A stretch of 64,000 bases of DNA, from positions 1,116,001 to 1,180,000 of the forward strand of contig NZ_CP063849.1 in assembly GCF_015277775.1 (NCBI RefSeq), written 5' to 3'. Shown here piece by piece: positions 33,166 through 41,787 of the stretch (the stretch's first letter is position 1; the number at the start of each line of letters is the position of its first letter). Both the position numbers and the translations under genes were made by a program. Under the pieces are notes generated by a model. The model searched no databases. It was not told where the DNA came from and saw only the letters and a list, made by a program, of their open reading frames with translations. The stretch is from Paludibaculum fermentans (lineage in GTDB: Bacteria; Acidobacteriota; Terriglobia; Bryobacterales; Bryobacteraceae).

Positions 33166-33492
33166 ATGGTTTGTCCGGCGTGCCGGAGTAGCCGAATGCT
33201 CCGGCAACGGAGAACGCTATCCGAGCGATTCAGGTTCGCGGCGGTTTATATCTGCCTGGACTGCAAGCAAACCCACAAGGTTGCGTTACGGCGGCGCTAC
33301 CCCATGCTGTCGCTCCATGTCTGCTGCCCCCGTTGCGGCACGCGCGACCTGCGCATCTTCTCCAAAATCGATCGCATCGAGGGGCTCTACAACAATCCCA
33401 TCAGCCGCATCCAGCAGCTCTTCGGAGCGACTTTGTGGTACTGCCCATGGTGCCGCCTGCAGTTCTTCGATTGCCGGAAATTGAGCCGCTGA
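33166..33492 (+). CDS. small protein with four CxxC motifs (zinc ribbons)
   Basis: Protein of 108 residues with CPAC, CLDC, CPRC and CPWC motifs at about residues 3, 32, 58 and 95, which could form two zinc ribbons. Other features are basic (MLRQRRTLSERFRFAAVY, KVALRRRYPML). I do not recognise a named family. The start is set by TAGGAGTGG, four bases before ATG 33166; a longer frame from 32962 would read through the predicted promoter. A nucleic-acid or protein-binding role is inferred from the zinc ribbons only. Confidence 0.72.
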   Translation: MVCPACRSSRMLRQRRTLSERFRFAAVYICLDCKQTHKVALRRRYPMLSLHVCCPRCGTRDLRIFSKIDRIEGLYNNPISRIQQLFGATLWYCPWCRLQFFDCRKLSR

Positions 33493-33542
33493 CCCGCCAG
33501 CGGAATGCGGTAGGATAAATGCCTCGGAGGAGGTTCCCGCCC

Positions 33543-35243
33543 ATGCGGCCACTGCTTTTTCTGCTCGCTCCCGTCCTGATTGCGTCCGCGGCCGACCGCC
33601 GGAATCTGGAGTGCCCCAACACCGACACACACGTCACTTTCCAGGCGCCGGCCAACCTCGAAAAATGGGAGCAGCGCAAGAAAGATCTGCGGCTCCAGAT
33701 CCTGTCCGCCTCCGGGCTTCTGCCCCTACCCGAAAAGACTCCGCTGAAGCCCCTTGTCTACGACCGCCTGGACCGCAACGGCTACTCCATCGAGAAAGTG
33801 GCCATCGAAACGCGCCCCGGTTATTGGCTGGGTGGCAATCTGTACCGCCCCAGGGGAAAGAGCGGGAAATTCCCCGCGGTATTGCATCCGCACGGGCATT
33901 GGAATTATGGACGGCTGGAGAACCAGCAGCTTTGTTCCACGCCGACGCTGGCGATTAATCTGGCGCGCCACGGGTTCGTCGTCTTCGCCTACGACATGGT
34001 CGGCTACAACGATACCGCCCAGACTCCCCACGATTTCAGTACGCCCGAGTTCCAACTCTGGGGCTTCACCCCGCTGGGCCTCCAGCTCTGGAACTCCATC
34101 CGGGCGCTCGATTTTGTCGAGTCACTGCCCGATGTGGATGCGGCGAAGCTCGCCATCACCGGCGCCTCCGGCGGCGGCACCCAGGACTTCCTGCTGACCG
34201 CCGTCGACCCGCGCGTCGCCGTTTCCGCGCCCGTCAACATGGTGTCCGGTATCATGCAGGGCGGCTGCGTCTGCGAAAATGCGCCCGGCCTGCGCGTGGG
34301 TACCAACAATATCGAGATTGCGGCCATGGCCGCGCCGCGACCCATGCTCATGGTGGCCGCCACCGGTGACTGGACCCGCAACGTCCCCAAAGAGGAGTTT
34401 CCCGCCGTCCGCAAACTGTACGATCTCTACGGGAAATCGAATCTGGTGGAAAACGTCCAGTTCGACGCGCCCCACAACTACAACAAAGACAGCCGCCAGG
34501 CGGTGTACAACTTCCTGCGCAAGCACCTGCGGCCCGAGGAACCGGAGTTCCAGGAGCGCGGAGTCGACGTGGAAAACCTCCAGGACATGCTCGTCTTCTA
34601 TGGCCGCAGCAGGCCCGATCATGCCCGCTCGTTCAATCAGTTGTTCGACGAATGGAAGGCTGAGGCGGTGAAGATGGAGCAGTCGGCCACCCCGGCGGAG
34701 TTGAAACAGCGGCTGCAGCTTGTCTTCCACAGCCCGGACCCGCAGCCCGCGCTGGGTGACTCGATTCCGTACAAGTTCGTAGACGGCAAAGCGCCCGCGG
34801 TCCTCTACCTGCACCCGGACGGCATCGCCGCCGCCGAGGCCAGCGCCGGTTTCCTGAAACTCAAGGCCCAGGGGCGGGCCATCCTGCTGATCGACGCGTT
34901 CCAGACTGGCACCGCGAAAGCCGCCCGCGACCGTTCGCACCGCCACTTTCTCACCTTCAATCGCAGCGACTCCGCCGCCCGCGTCCAGGACGTCCAGGTG
35001 GCTTTGCAATGGTTGGCGGCCAAACGGCCATCCGAAACAGTCGAACTCGCCGCCGAAGGTGATGCCCAATGGTGGGCGCTTTTCGCGGCCGCCACTACCA
35101 CGTCGCCCGTGCGATACAACCCACCCTCGCTCGGTCTTAAGGTTTCCGACGGAGAATTGGCTAAGGTGTTCTTCGTACCAGGCTTACAGCGCGCCGGTGG
35201 GGTGGAAGCTGCGGCGAAAATTCTGAAAGTCAGCGCCCGCTGA
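33543..35243 (+). CDS. secreted tandem alpha/beta hydrolase (acetyl-xylan-esterase-like)
   Basis: Protein of 566 residues with a signal peptide (RPLLFLLAPVLIASAADR). The first hydrolase domain (about 60-330) has PAVLHPHGHWNYGRLENQQ, the elbow TGASGGGTQDF, an acid loop ATGDWTRN and histidine loop DAPHNYNKDSRQ, so a complete triad is likely. A second, shorter hydrolase-like domain (about 400-560) has APAVLYLHPDG and AILLIDAFQTG but no clear serine elbow, so it is probably inactive. The start ATG 33543 is nine bases after GGAGGAGG. Family members deacetylate plant polysaccharides; substrate inferred, not shown. Confidence 0.85.
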   Translation: MRPLLFLLAPVLIASAADRRNLECPNTDTHVTFQAPANLEKWEQRKKDLRLQILSASGLLPLPEKTPLKPLVYDRLDRNGYSIEKVAIETRPGYWLGGNLYRPRGKSGKFPAVLHPHGHWNYGRLENQQLCSTPTLAINLARHGFVVFAYDMVGYNDTAQTPHDFSTPEFQLWGFTPLGLQLWNSIRALDFVESLPDVDAAKLAITGASGGGTQDFLLTAVDPRVAVSAPVNMVSGIMQGGCVCENAPGLRVGTNNIEIAAMAAPRPMLMVAATGDWTRNVPKEEFPAVRKLYDLYGKSNLVENVQFDAPHNYNKDSRQAVYNFLRKHLRPEEPEFQERGVDVENLQDMLVFYGRSRPDHARSFNQLFDEWKAEAVKMEQSATPAELKQRLQLVFHSPDPQPALGDSIPYKFVDGKAPAVLYLHPDGIAAAEASAGFLKLKAQGRAILLIDAFQTGTAKAARDRSHRHFLTFNRSDSAARVQDVQVALQWLAAKRPSETVELAAEGDAQWWALFAAATTTSPVRYNPPSLGLKVSDGELAKVFFVPGLQRAGGVEAAAKILKVSAR

Positions 35244-35273
35244 CGGCATTCCCAAATTCGAGGTACCAATTTC

Positions 35274-38021
35274 GTGGAATGGGTATTCATCTTTGGGCTG
35301 GCGTTCGCGCTCTGGATGAGCCGCCGACGCGTCTCCCGTCTCGAAGATCTGCTTGCTGAACTGACGGCCCGCGTTTATGCGCTGGAGCAGAAACCGGTGG
35401 AGCGGCCCGCGCCCGCCGCCGCGCCCGTCTACACACCGGTGCCGGTGGTGGTCCCGCCGCCCCCGCCCGTAGAACAGCCGCAAGTATCTGTCCATGAGGA
35501 ACTTGCGACTAAAACAACACCTGTCGTTTTGGCCCCCGAGCCGGAACAGCCCGTCAGCCTGCCGCCACCGGCGTTCGTGGCGGAAACGCCGCTTTCCGAC
35601 CGTCTGCGCGAGATGGTCGGCGACGACGAGTGGGAATCGCTGGTCGGCGGCAGCCTCTTAAACAAACTGGGTGCTTTCGTACTGGTCATCGGCCTCGTGC
35701 TCTTCCTGGGCTACTCATTCACCCAGATGGGGCCCGCCGCCCGTGTGGCGGTTTCTCTCGCTGTCAGTGGCGGACTGCTCGCCGCGGGCTTCTTCGTGGA
35801 GCGCCTGCAGCGCTACCGCGTCTTCGCATGGGGTCTGCTGGGCGCCGGCTGGGCCTGTTTGTATGCAACGACTTACGCGATGTTCGCGGTCGATGCGGCG
35901 CGAGTCATCTACAACGACACGCTGGGCGGCCTGTTGCTGGTGGCTGTCGCCGGGGCGATGATCGCGCACTCCTTGCGGTATCAAAGCCAAACGGTCACCG
36001 CCATCGCCGCCGCCAGCGCGTATGGCGCCCTGGCGCTATCTCCTTCAAAACAGTTGGGCGTGGGCGCCCTGATCCCGCTTTCCGGTGCGCTGCTCTATCT
36101 GGCCGATCGCCTGCGCTGGCACGCCATCGGCGTCCTGAGCGTTGCCGCCACCTACGGCATCATCATTGCCCACGGTGACCAGGGCTCCCCGCTGTTCACC
36201 ACCCAGGCCTTCCTGTTTACTTTGTGGCTGATCTTCGAAGCCTTCGATATGGTGCAACTGCGGTCTGAGCAGCCGCGCCCCGGCTACGCGGCATTGATCT
36301 TTCCTATCAATGCGTTGGGCTTCCTGCTGCTCTCCGCCGCCAAGTGGGAGAAGGTGGATCCGGCCCACCTGCCGCACTTCCTGGCCGCGGCCGCGCTGCT
36401 CTATCTCGGTGATGCGGTCCTGCGCGGCCGGATGCAGTCGAATGCCTACCAGTACTCTATTGTCCTGGCGTCCGGGTTGGCCGCCCTGGCCGTCGTTCGT
36501 CATGCCGGCGGCGCCTGGGCCAGCGTCATGTTGGGCGTAGAGGCCGAACTGCTGTTTCTCGCCGCCTGGCGATGGCGCCTGCGGTTCCTCGAATGGCTGG
36601 CCGCCATCGTCTTCGGCGGCGCTCTGTTGCGCATGCTCTGGATCGCGGCGGATTCCTCGGCCATGGTCACCTGGGCCGGGCTCACGTTCCATAACTGGAC
36701 TCCCGCCGCCATCCTGCTGGCGGTCGTCGCCTATACCAACCGGGAGCTGCGAACCGTCCCGATTCCCTACGGTTACGCCGGATCTGCCTTAGTCCAACTG
36801 GTCCTCGGCGCGGAGTCTCCCAAACGCTGGCTGGGCTTGGTCTGGACCTCGTGGACCGCCATCCTGCTGGAGCTCAGCTTCTGGCGCAAAGCCTCCGACT
36901 TCCGCCGTCAGGCCTACTTCGCCTGGGTGTTGGCCGTGCTGGCAGTGTCGTTCAGCTTCTTCGACCATTTCAGCCGTCCGGCGGCCGCCAGTGAGTGGGT
37001 TTCCCTGGCCGGCGCCTCCGCGCTGGGATACTGGATGACCCTCCGCCTGTGGACCAGGGAAGGAAAGCTCTTCGTCAGTAGCTTGGCTGCCCTGGCCGCC
37101 ACCGGTTTCGCCATGATTGTTTCATGGCTGCAGTTGCCCGATGTGACGGTGGCCGTCGCATGGATGGCGCTTGCCGTCCTGCTGGTCGAGGCGGGGTACC
37201 GCTTTCAACACAATCATTTGCGGATGATCGGCCACAACGTGGGAGTCGGTGCTTTCACCCGGCTATTTTTTGCGAACTTCACAAATACCGGCGTCACGGG
37301 CGGCCTCTCGCACCGCCTGGTGACCGTGCTGCCCGTCTCCGGCTCGTTCCTGTATCTGTACCGGCGGAGCAGGGAAGACGCGTGGCCCTGGCTGCGCCTG
37401 CACCTCTGGCTCGCCACCGCCGCCATCGCGATCCTGATGCGCTTCGAGATGGGCCATGTGTTCACCGTGGTCGGCTGGTCGCTGCTCGGCGTGGGTTTGT
37501 TGGTGATCGGCCAGAAGTTCGAGCTCGAGGACTGGCGCTGGCAAAGCTACGCGCTGGCGCTGATGGCGGCGGTCCGCTGCGTGGCATCCAACTTCGACGA
37601 TCCGCAGAGCTTCGCCGGCCTGCCCGGCCGCCTGCTGACTGCGGGCCTTGTGATCAGCGCACTCTATGTGCAGGAATTCCTGGCGCCGCGCGAGGAACTG
37701 CCGCGCACCTACTACAGCCTGCTGGGCAGCCTGCTGCTGGCTTCGCTGCTCTACCGCGAGGTCTCGGGCAGCGGGCTCACGGTCGCCTGGGGCCTGCAAG
37801 GCGTGCTACTGCTGGCCGCCGGTTTTCCGGCCCGCGAGCGGGTGCTCCGGCTGACGGGGCTCGTCCTGCTTCTGGGCTGCATTTTGAAGTTGTTTATCTA
37901 TGACTTACGGAATCTTGAGACTCTGCCCCGGATTCTGTCTTTCATGGCACTCGGCGTCATCCTGCTGGGTGTTTCGTGGGTCTACACCCGCTTCCGGGAA
38001 CGGCTGAGGAAACTGTTATGA
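35274..38021 (+). CDS. DUF2339 multi-spanning membrane protein
   Basis: Protein of 915 residues starting at GTG 35274, about 10 bases after GAGG. It has one N-terminal membrane segment, a short coiled stretch (RRRVSRLEDLLAELTARVYAL), a proline-rich linker (VVVPPPPPVEQPQV), then about 25 hydrophobic segments from residue 135 to the C-terminus. This is the typical DUF2339 layout: a large polytopic inner-membrane protein of unknown function, thought to act in the envelope. The stop overlaps the M48 peptidase start by four bases (ATGA), so the two are translationally coupled. Confidence 0.9.
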   Translation: MEWVFIFGLAFALWMSRRRVSRLEDLLAELTARVYALEQKPVERPAPAAAPVYTPVPVVVPPPPPVEQPQVSVHEELATKTTPVVLAPEPEQPVSLPPPAFVAETPLSDRLREMVGDDEWESLVGGSLLNKLGAFVLVIGLVLFLGYSFTQMGPAARVAVSLAVSGGLLAAGFFVERLQRYRVFAWGLLGAGWACLYATTYAMFAVDAARVIYNDTLGGLLLVAVAGAMIAHSLRYQSQTVTAIAAASAYGALALSPSKQLGVGALIPLSGALLYLADRLRWHAIGVLSVAATYGIIIAHGDQGSPLFTTQAFLFTLWLIFEAFDMVQLRSEQPRPGYAALIFPINALGFLLLSAAKWEKVDPAHLPHFLAAAALLYLGDAVLRGRMQSNAYQYSIVLASGLAALAVVRHAGGAWASVMLGVEAELLFLAAWRWRLRFLEWLAAIVFGGALLRMLWIAADSSAMVTWAGLTFHNWTPAAILLAVVAYTNRELRTVPIPYGYAGSALVQLVLGAESPKRWLGLVWTSWTAILLELSFWRKASDFRRQAYFAWVLAVLAVSFSFFDHFSRPAAASEWVSLAGASALGYWMTLRLWTREGKLFVSSLAALAATGFAMIVSWLQLPDVTVAVAWMALAVLLVEAGYRFQHNHLRMIGHNVGVGAFTRLFFANFTNTGVTGGLSHRLVTVLPVSGSFLYLYRRSREDAWPWLRLHLWLATAAIAILMRFEMGHVFTVVGWSLLGVGLLVIGQKFELEDWRWQSYALALMAAVRCVASNFDDPQSFAGLPGRLLTAGLVISALYVQEFLAPREELPRTYYSLLGSLLLASLLYREVSGSGLTVAWGLQGVLLLAAGFPARERVLRLTGLVLLLGCILKLFIYDLRNLETLPRILSFMALGVILLGVSWVYTRFRERLRKLL

Positions 38022-38803
38022 GCGACCGCATTCTGTTGCTGATCACCGTCGGCGCCCTGGCGCTCTCCGGCATTCTGGTCCGGGCCGGGAAGATTGACGA
38101 CAAACAGGATCTGGAGTCGGTGGCGCGGCTGTGGGGCGATCTGTTCTTCGATGCTTCGCGGACCACTGGTTCGCTCGTCCACGTTTCCACCGCCGACGAG
38201 GTCATGCTGGGCAACCGCCTGGCCGCCTCCACCTATGGCGTATGGGCCGAGGACCCGGCGGGCCTGCAACGAATCGAGGGCATGACCGCCCGCCTGAACC
38301 GGCATGTGCGCAGAATGATGCCGTACAAAGCGCACGTCATGGCGGGCTCCGAAATCAACGCCTTCTCGCTGCCCGGCGGGCATATCTTCGTCACCTCCGG
38401 CCTGCTCGGATTCGTCAAGAATGACAACGAACTGGCGGGCGTCATCGGCCACGAAATGGCGCACATCGACCTGGAGCACTGCCTGGACCGGCACCGTTAT
38501 GAAGCCGCATTATCCCGCCAGTCCATTCCGAACGCGGGTGTCCTGTTCGACATGGTCCGGCAGGCCGCAGCCATGACCTACAGCCAGCAGCAAGAGTTCG
38601 ACGCCGATGCGCGCGGCGCTTACCTCGCAGCCTTGGCTGGCTACGACGCCAAGCAAATGCCGGCCGTGTTCCGGCGTCTCGACCAGTTGACGCGCACCAA
38701 TCCCCGGCAAGGCATCATTCGCCCGTATTTCGAGTCGCACCCCAGTTCCGCCGACCGCGCCGCCCGGCTGGAGCAGGTGGTTGCACAGCCGGTGGGTCGC
38801 TAG
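38018..38803 (+). CDS. M48-family zinc metalloprotease
   Basis: Protein of 261 residues with an N-terminal membrane or signal segment (ILLLITVGALALSGILVRAG). The zinc-binding HEMAH (145-149, VIGHEMAHIDLEH) and the downstream glutamate in QQEFDADARGAYLAA complete the M48 site. NAFSLPGGHIFVTSGLL is the usual M48 lead-in. It acts in or at the membrane on misfolded or unknown proteins; the family includes HtpX and BepA. Its start overlaps the DUF2339 stop (ATGA), which suggests they work in one process. Confidence 0.92.
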   Translation: MSDRILLLITVGALALSGILVRAGKIDDKQDLESVARLWGDLFFDASRTTGSLVHVSTADEVMLGNRLAASTYGVWAEDPAGLQRIEGMTARLNRHVRRMMPYKAHVMAGSEINAFSLPGGHIFVTSGLLGFVKNDNELAGVIGHEMAHIDLEHCLDRHRYEAALSRQSIPNAGVLFDMVRQAAAMTYSQQQEFDADARGAYLAALAGYDAKQMPAVFRRLDQLTRTNPRQGIIRPYFESHPSSADRAARLEQVVAQPVGR

Positions 38804-38990
38804 ATTCCGCCGCAGTCTGTCCGGATTCGGATTTCGACGTAATTCTTTCCGGGCGTTTCCGGCACGTCCTACCCATCAGGTAAATCTTACTTGATCTTCG
38901 CCTACGTCCATAGGGCGTAAGATGCTGAAAATAAAGAGGCGGAGGGTTTGGCTAGGCAGGTGCATTGTCTTGTGTGAAGGCAAGCACGTC

Positions 38991-39899
38991 ATGAGCAGTG
39001 AAAACGCGACTAAGAATGTGACCGGTGACGGCGACGAAGAGTCAAAGGGCCGCAACTTCCCCTGGGCGACGGCTGCCTTGGGGGTAGGACTGGCGGCGAG
39101 CCTGGGCGTCGGAGCCTACCAGCACATGAATCTGGTGAATACGCGGATGCAGACCGCCGCGCTGGAGCGCGAGGTCGCAACGCTGCGCCAGACCCTGAAT
39201 TCATCGGATTTGAACGTGACGCAGACGCTGGGCGCCCTGCGAGCCGAGTTGGACTCGACGCGCAAGGAAAGCGCCTCCAGTACCGAGCAGGCCAAGGAAT
39301 CGGCCCGCCGCCAGGCTGAGGCGATCGCGGCCCGCGTGACCAACAAGCTGGCGCAGCGGCAGGACGAGCACCAGAAGGTGCTGACCGAGGAATTGGACCA
39401 GATCAAGTCGCGGACCGACCAGGCGACCGCCCGTTTGACGGACATTACCACCGAAGTGGGCTCCGTGCGGACGGATGTAGCCTCGACGCGCAGCGATCTG
39501 GATCGCACAGTGGCTGAGCTCCATCGCACGACCGGTGACATGGGCGTGATGAGCGGATTGATCGCCACGAACAGCAAAGAGCTCTCGGCGCTACGCGAAC
39601 TGGGCGAGCGCGAGTACTTCGAGTTTACGTTGACGAAGACGTCGGCGCCCCAACGGGTAGGCGACATCCTGGTGCAGCTCAAGAAGGCTGATTTTAAGCG
39701 GAACCGCTTCACCATGGAGATCGTGGCCGACGACAAAAAGGTTGAAAAGAAAGACAAGAACATCAACGAGCCGGTTCAATTCTATGTGGTCTCGAAGGCA
39801 CGCCAGCCCTACGAACTGGTGGTGAACGAGGTCAGGAAAGATCAGGTTATCGGCTATCTGGCCACCCCAAAAGTAAAGGTGGCGGGCCGGAAGCTGTAA
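38991..39899 (+). CDS. membrane-anchored coiled-coil protein, unknown function
   Basis: Protein of 302 residues from ATG 38991, about ten bases after GAAGG. A polar N-terminus is followed by one membrane segment (FPWATAALGVGLAASLGVGAY), then a coiled coil from about 55 to 205 with heptads such as LEREVATLRQTLNSS, KVLTEELDQIKSRTDQATARL and TRSDLDRTVAELH. The C-terminal 90 residues form a small beta-rich domain (EYFEFTLTKTSAPQRVGDILVQL, PVQFYVVSKARQPYELVV) with a lysine-rich loop. No catalytic motif is seen. It is followed 10 bases later by a doubtful ORF and then a terminator. Confidence 0.78.
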   Translation: MSSENATKNVTGDGDEESKGRNFPWATAALGVGLAASLGVGAYQHMNLVNTRMQTAALEREVATLRQTLNSSDLNVTQTLGALRAELDSTRKESASSTEQAKESARRQAEAIAARVTNKLAQRQDEHQKVLTEELDQIKSRTDQATARLTDITTEVGSVRTDVASTRSDLDRTVAELHRTTGDMGVMSGLIATNSKELSALRELGEREYFEFTLTKTSAPQRVGDILVQLKKADFKRNRFTMEIVADDKKVEKKDKNINEPVQFYVVSKARQPYELVVNEVRKDQVIGYLATPKVKVAGRKL

Positions 39900-39909
39900 G
39901 GGTGCATCG

Positions 39910-40419
39910 ATGACGAGGCGATCAAAAGTGTGTCAGGTTTTGTCACTCACCCTGGCACTGGCTCCCGGGCTCGGCGCGGCCACCGCGCGGAGGGGATGGA
40001 GCCTGACGCCCGCCATCAAGGTGCGGGGCGCGCTATCGGAGGGCTGCCCGAGGTCCTATGCAATGGAACCCCGGGCAGCACGCGCCACGCGGCTATTGTC
40101 ATCCAAACGAATTTTAACGACCTTCCCCGCAGCGAAGGATTTATCGAATCATCCGGTGCGAATCCGAGGCCGCATCGGGTGCGGAGTAACGGCACCCTCC
40201 TCCAGCCGTTTACTCCATGCTCCTTGGCATTCCCCGTCCTACTCCCCTCGTCTCGAGACGGCCGAAGACTTGACCGATCTTCGACCAAGCCGTGGCGGGG
40301 CGGACGGGGAAGCCATGGAGGTCGATAACTCCGCGATTGCAAACGATTGGAAGGTGGAACCGAACCGGGCGAATGCCTATTCACCCATTCAGTTCCTCAA
40401 GCCTTCCTTTCTTCCCTAG
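39910..40419 (+). CDS. doubtful secreted ORF downstream of the coiled-coil gene
   Basis: Frame of 169 codons that may or may not be a gene. For it: it starts 10 bases after the previous stop, an AAGGG lies about eight bases before the ATG, the N-terminus looks like a signal peptide (VCQVLSLTLALAPGLGAA), and a strong terminator follows 25 bases after the stop. Against it: from about residue 40 the third codon positions lose the G/C preference seen in all real genes here, the protein has no recognisable domain, and the other two frames stay open over parts of the same stretch. A frameshifted remnant is possible. Confidence 0.35.
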   Translation: MTRRSKVCQVLSLTLALAPGLGAATARRGWSLTPAIKVRGALSEGCPRSYAMEPRAARATRLLSSKRILTTFPAAKDLSNHPVRIRGRIGCGVTAPSSSRLLHAPWHSPSYSPRLETAEDLTDLRPSRGGADGEAMEVDNSAIANDWKVEPNRANAYSPIQFLKPSFLP

Positions 40420-40443
40420 CCCGGCGATCCCCAATCGCCGTTC

Positions 40444-40478
40444 CGGCGGGCCGCGCCCACACGGCCCGCCGAATTTTT
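40444..40478 (+). terminator. Rho-independent terminator
   Basis: A perfect 10-bp stem CGGCGGGCCG / CGGCCCGCCG (40444-40453 and 40462-40471) with an eight-base loop and AATTTTT after it. A smaller hairpin, CGGCGAT / ATCGCCG, lies just upstream. It closes the unit that begins at 38991. Confidence 0.88.
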
Positions 40479-40846
40479 CCCCCCTCTGCCGGTGCCCCTT
40501 CCTTAGCCCGTTCCACGCCCTCCCATTTTGGATGAAGCTCTCCTAATTGACTCGCCCGCACACGGAGCCACTGTCTACTATGTGATTTGCTTCTAGTTCC
40601 TATCCTGTTTATTTACTGTAGCTTGCATGGAAAATAGGAAGTTGCGGCGAGTTGGATTGACACGCCGGACACGGCGCGCTGCCACATTTGAAACCTTGAC
40701 AGCCCCGGCATTGGTTGTTAACGTAGGATTTGCGTTCGGGTGATGTATCCTGCCGAACGCGAAGGCGGGCCATTGCAGTTCGCTTTGGCTTTCAGATTGG
40801 AAAGGCAAATCGAACCGGACCGCTGCCCCGTTGTTGAACACAAGTC
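40479..40846. other. intergenic region upstream of the M23 peptidase gene
   Basis: No credible gene. It has two TTGACA boxes; the one at 40696 is the better promoter candidate for the M23 gene. An 82-codon frame on the minus strand (40593-40841) lacks a ribosome site and any domain and is not called. Confidence 0.55.
40696..40724 (+). promoter_or_regulatory. possible promoter of the M23 peptidase gene
   Basis: A perfect -35 TTGACA (40696-40701), 17 bases, and a weak -10 TAACGT (40719-40724). The leader would be about 115 bases. Confidence 0.4.
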
Positions 40847-41746
40847 ATGAATCAGCCCTACTTCATCGTAGTTCTGGCTCACTCCCTCCATGGGCGTCTC
40901 CGCCGTTTCCAAATTGACCAAAAGGTGATTTTTGCCGTCCTGGGCCTGGCCCTGTTGGGCGGCTTCACTTTGTTTGGGATGGTCTCGAGCTATCTGCGGA
41001 TGGCGTGGAAGGTAGGCAACTACAACAGCCTGCGGGAAGAGACTGAGTTTCTGCGAGCCCGCTACCAGAAGTTGCTGACTGAAGCCAATCAGACCAACGA
41101 GCAGATGGCGCGGCTGCAGATGTTCGCTTCGGAAGTCTCCGTCGCCTACGGCCTGAACAAGCGGGTGGATGCGGCACCGGATACCGGCCTCTCTTCAGTG
41201 GGCCAGATGCCCCTGATGCCCACCCTGCGCGACACCCTGGAAGAGTACAACCGCCTCAAGACCGCCTCGCTGGGCACCGGCGGACGCATGACCAGCCGGC
41301 GCTGGCTCGTCAACACCACCCCCGGCCTCTGGCCTGTCATGGGCCGGCTGCTGAGCAGCTTTGGTACGCGTGAAGATCCGTTCTTCTCCCACCAGGCCTT
41401 CCATACCGGCGTCGACATCTCTTCGCCCCAAGGCACGCCCGTTCATGTGGCGGCTGATGGCATCGTGACGGAAGCTTCATGGGGCGGTGCCTACGGCAAG
41501 CTGATCGTGGTAGACCATGGCAACGGACTGCAGACCTACTACGCCCATCTGTCGCGCATCGACGTCATTCCGAACCAGGAAGTAAGGATGGGGCAGGTGA
41601 TCGGCGGCACCGGCATGACCGGCCGTGCCACGGCACCGCATCTGCACTACGAAGTACGCCGCGGAGGCGCGCCGGTGAATCCGCACTACTATCTGGAAAA
41701 GTCCGCGCTGGCCACCTCGAACACGACGCGCGACTTCGGCTTCTAG
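40847..41746 (+). CDS. M23-family metallopeptidase (membrane-anchored)
   Basis: Protein of 299 residues with a cytoplasmic N-terminus, one membrane segment (VIFAVLGLALLGGFTLFGMVSSYL), a coiled coil (about 60-95, EETEFLRARYQKLLTEANQTNEQM) and a C-terminal LytM domain. The zinc ligands are visible as HTGVDISSPQG (His and Asp) and the terminal HLHYEV, with YYAHLSRI for the catalytic region. It should cleave peptidoglycan cross-bridges, or, if regulatory, activate amidases. The start ATG 40847 has no strong Shine-Dalgarno sequence. Confidence 0.93.
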   Translation: MNQPYFIVVLAHSLHGRLRRFQIDQKVIFAVLGLALLGGFTLFGMVSSYLRMAWKVGNYNSLREETEFLRARYQKLLTEANQTNEQMARLQMFASEVSVAYGLNKRVDAAPDTGLSSVGQMPLMPTLRDTLEEYNRLKTASLGTGGRMTSRRWLVNTTPGLWPVMGRLLSSFGTREDPFFSHQAFHTGVDISSPQGTPVHVAADGIVTEASWGGAYGKLIVVDHGNGLQTYYAHLSRIDVIPNQEVRMGQVIGGTGMTGRATAPHLHYEVRRGGAPVNPHYYLEKSALATSNTTRDFGF

Positions 41747-41775
41747 TCTTCCTGCCCGCACCCGTCCGACTCGTG

Positions 41776-41781
41776 TAGAAT
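41776..41781 (+). promoter_or_regulatory. TANNNT box before the DUF3500 gene
   Basis: TAGAAT ends six bases before ATG 41788; no Shine-Dalgarno sequence fits in the gap, which makes this one of the clearest leaderless candidates. Confidence 0.45.
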
Positions 41782-41787
41782 CGTCCC

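Noticed and set aside
40593-40841. 82-codon minus-strand frame upstream of the M23 gene
   Set aside because: No ribosome site, no domain, and it overlaps the likely M23 promoter.
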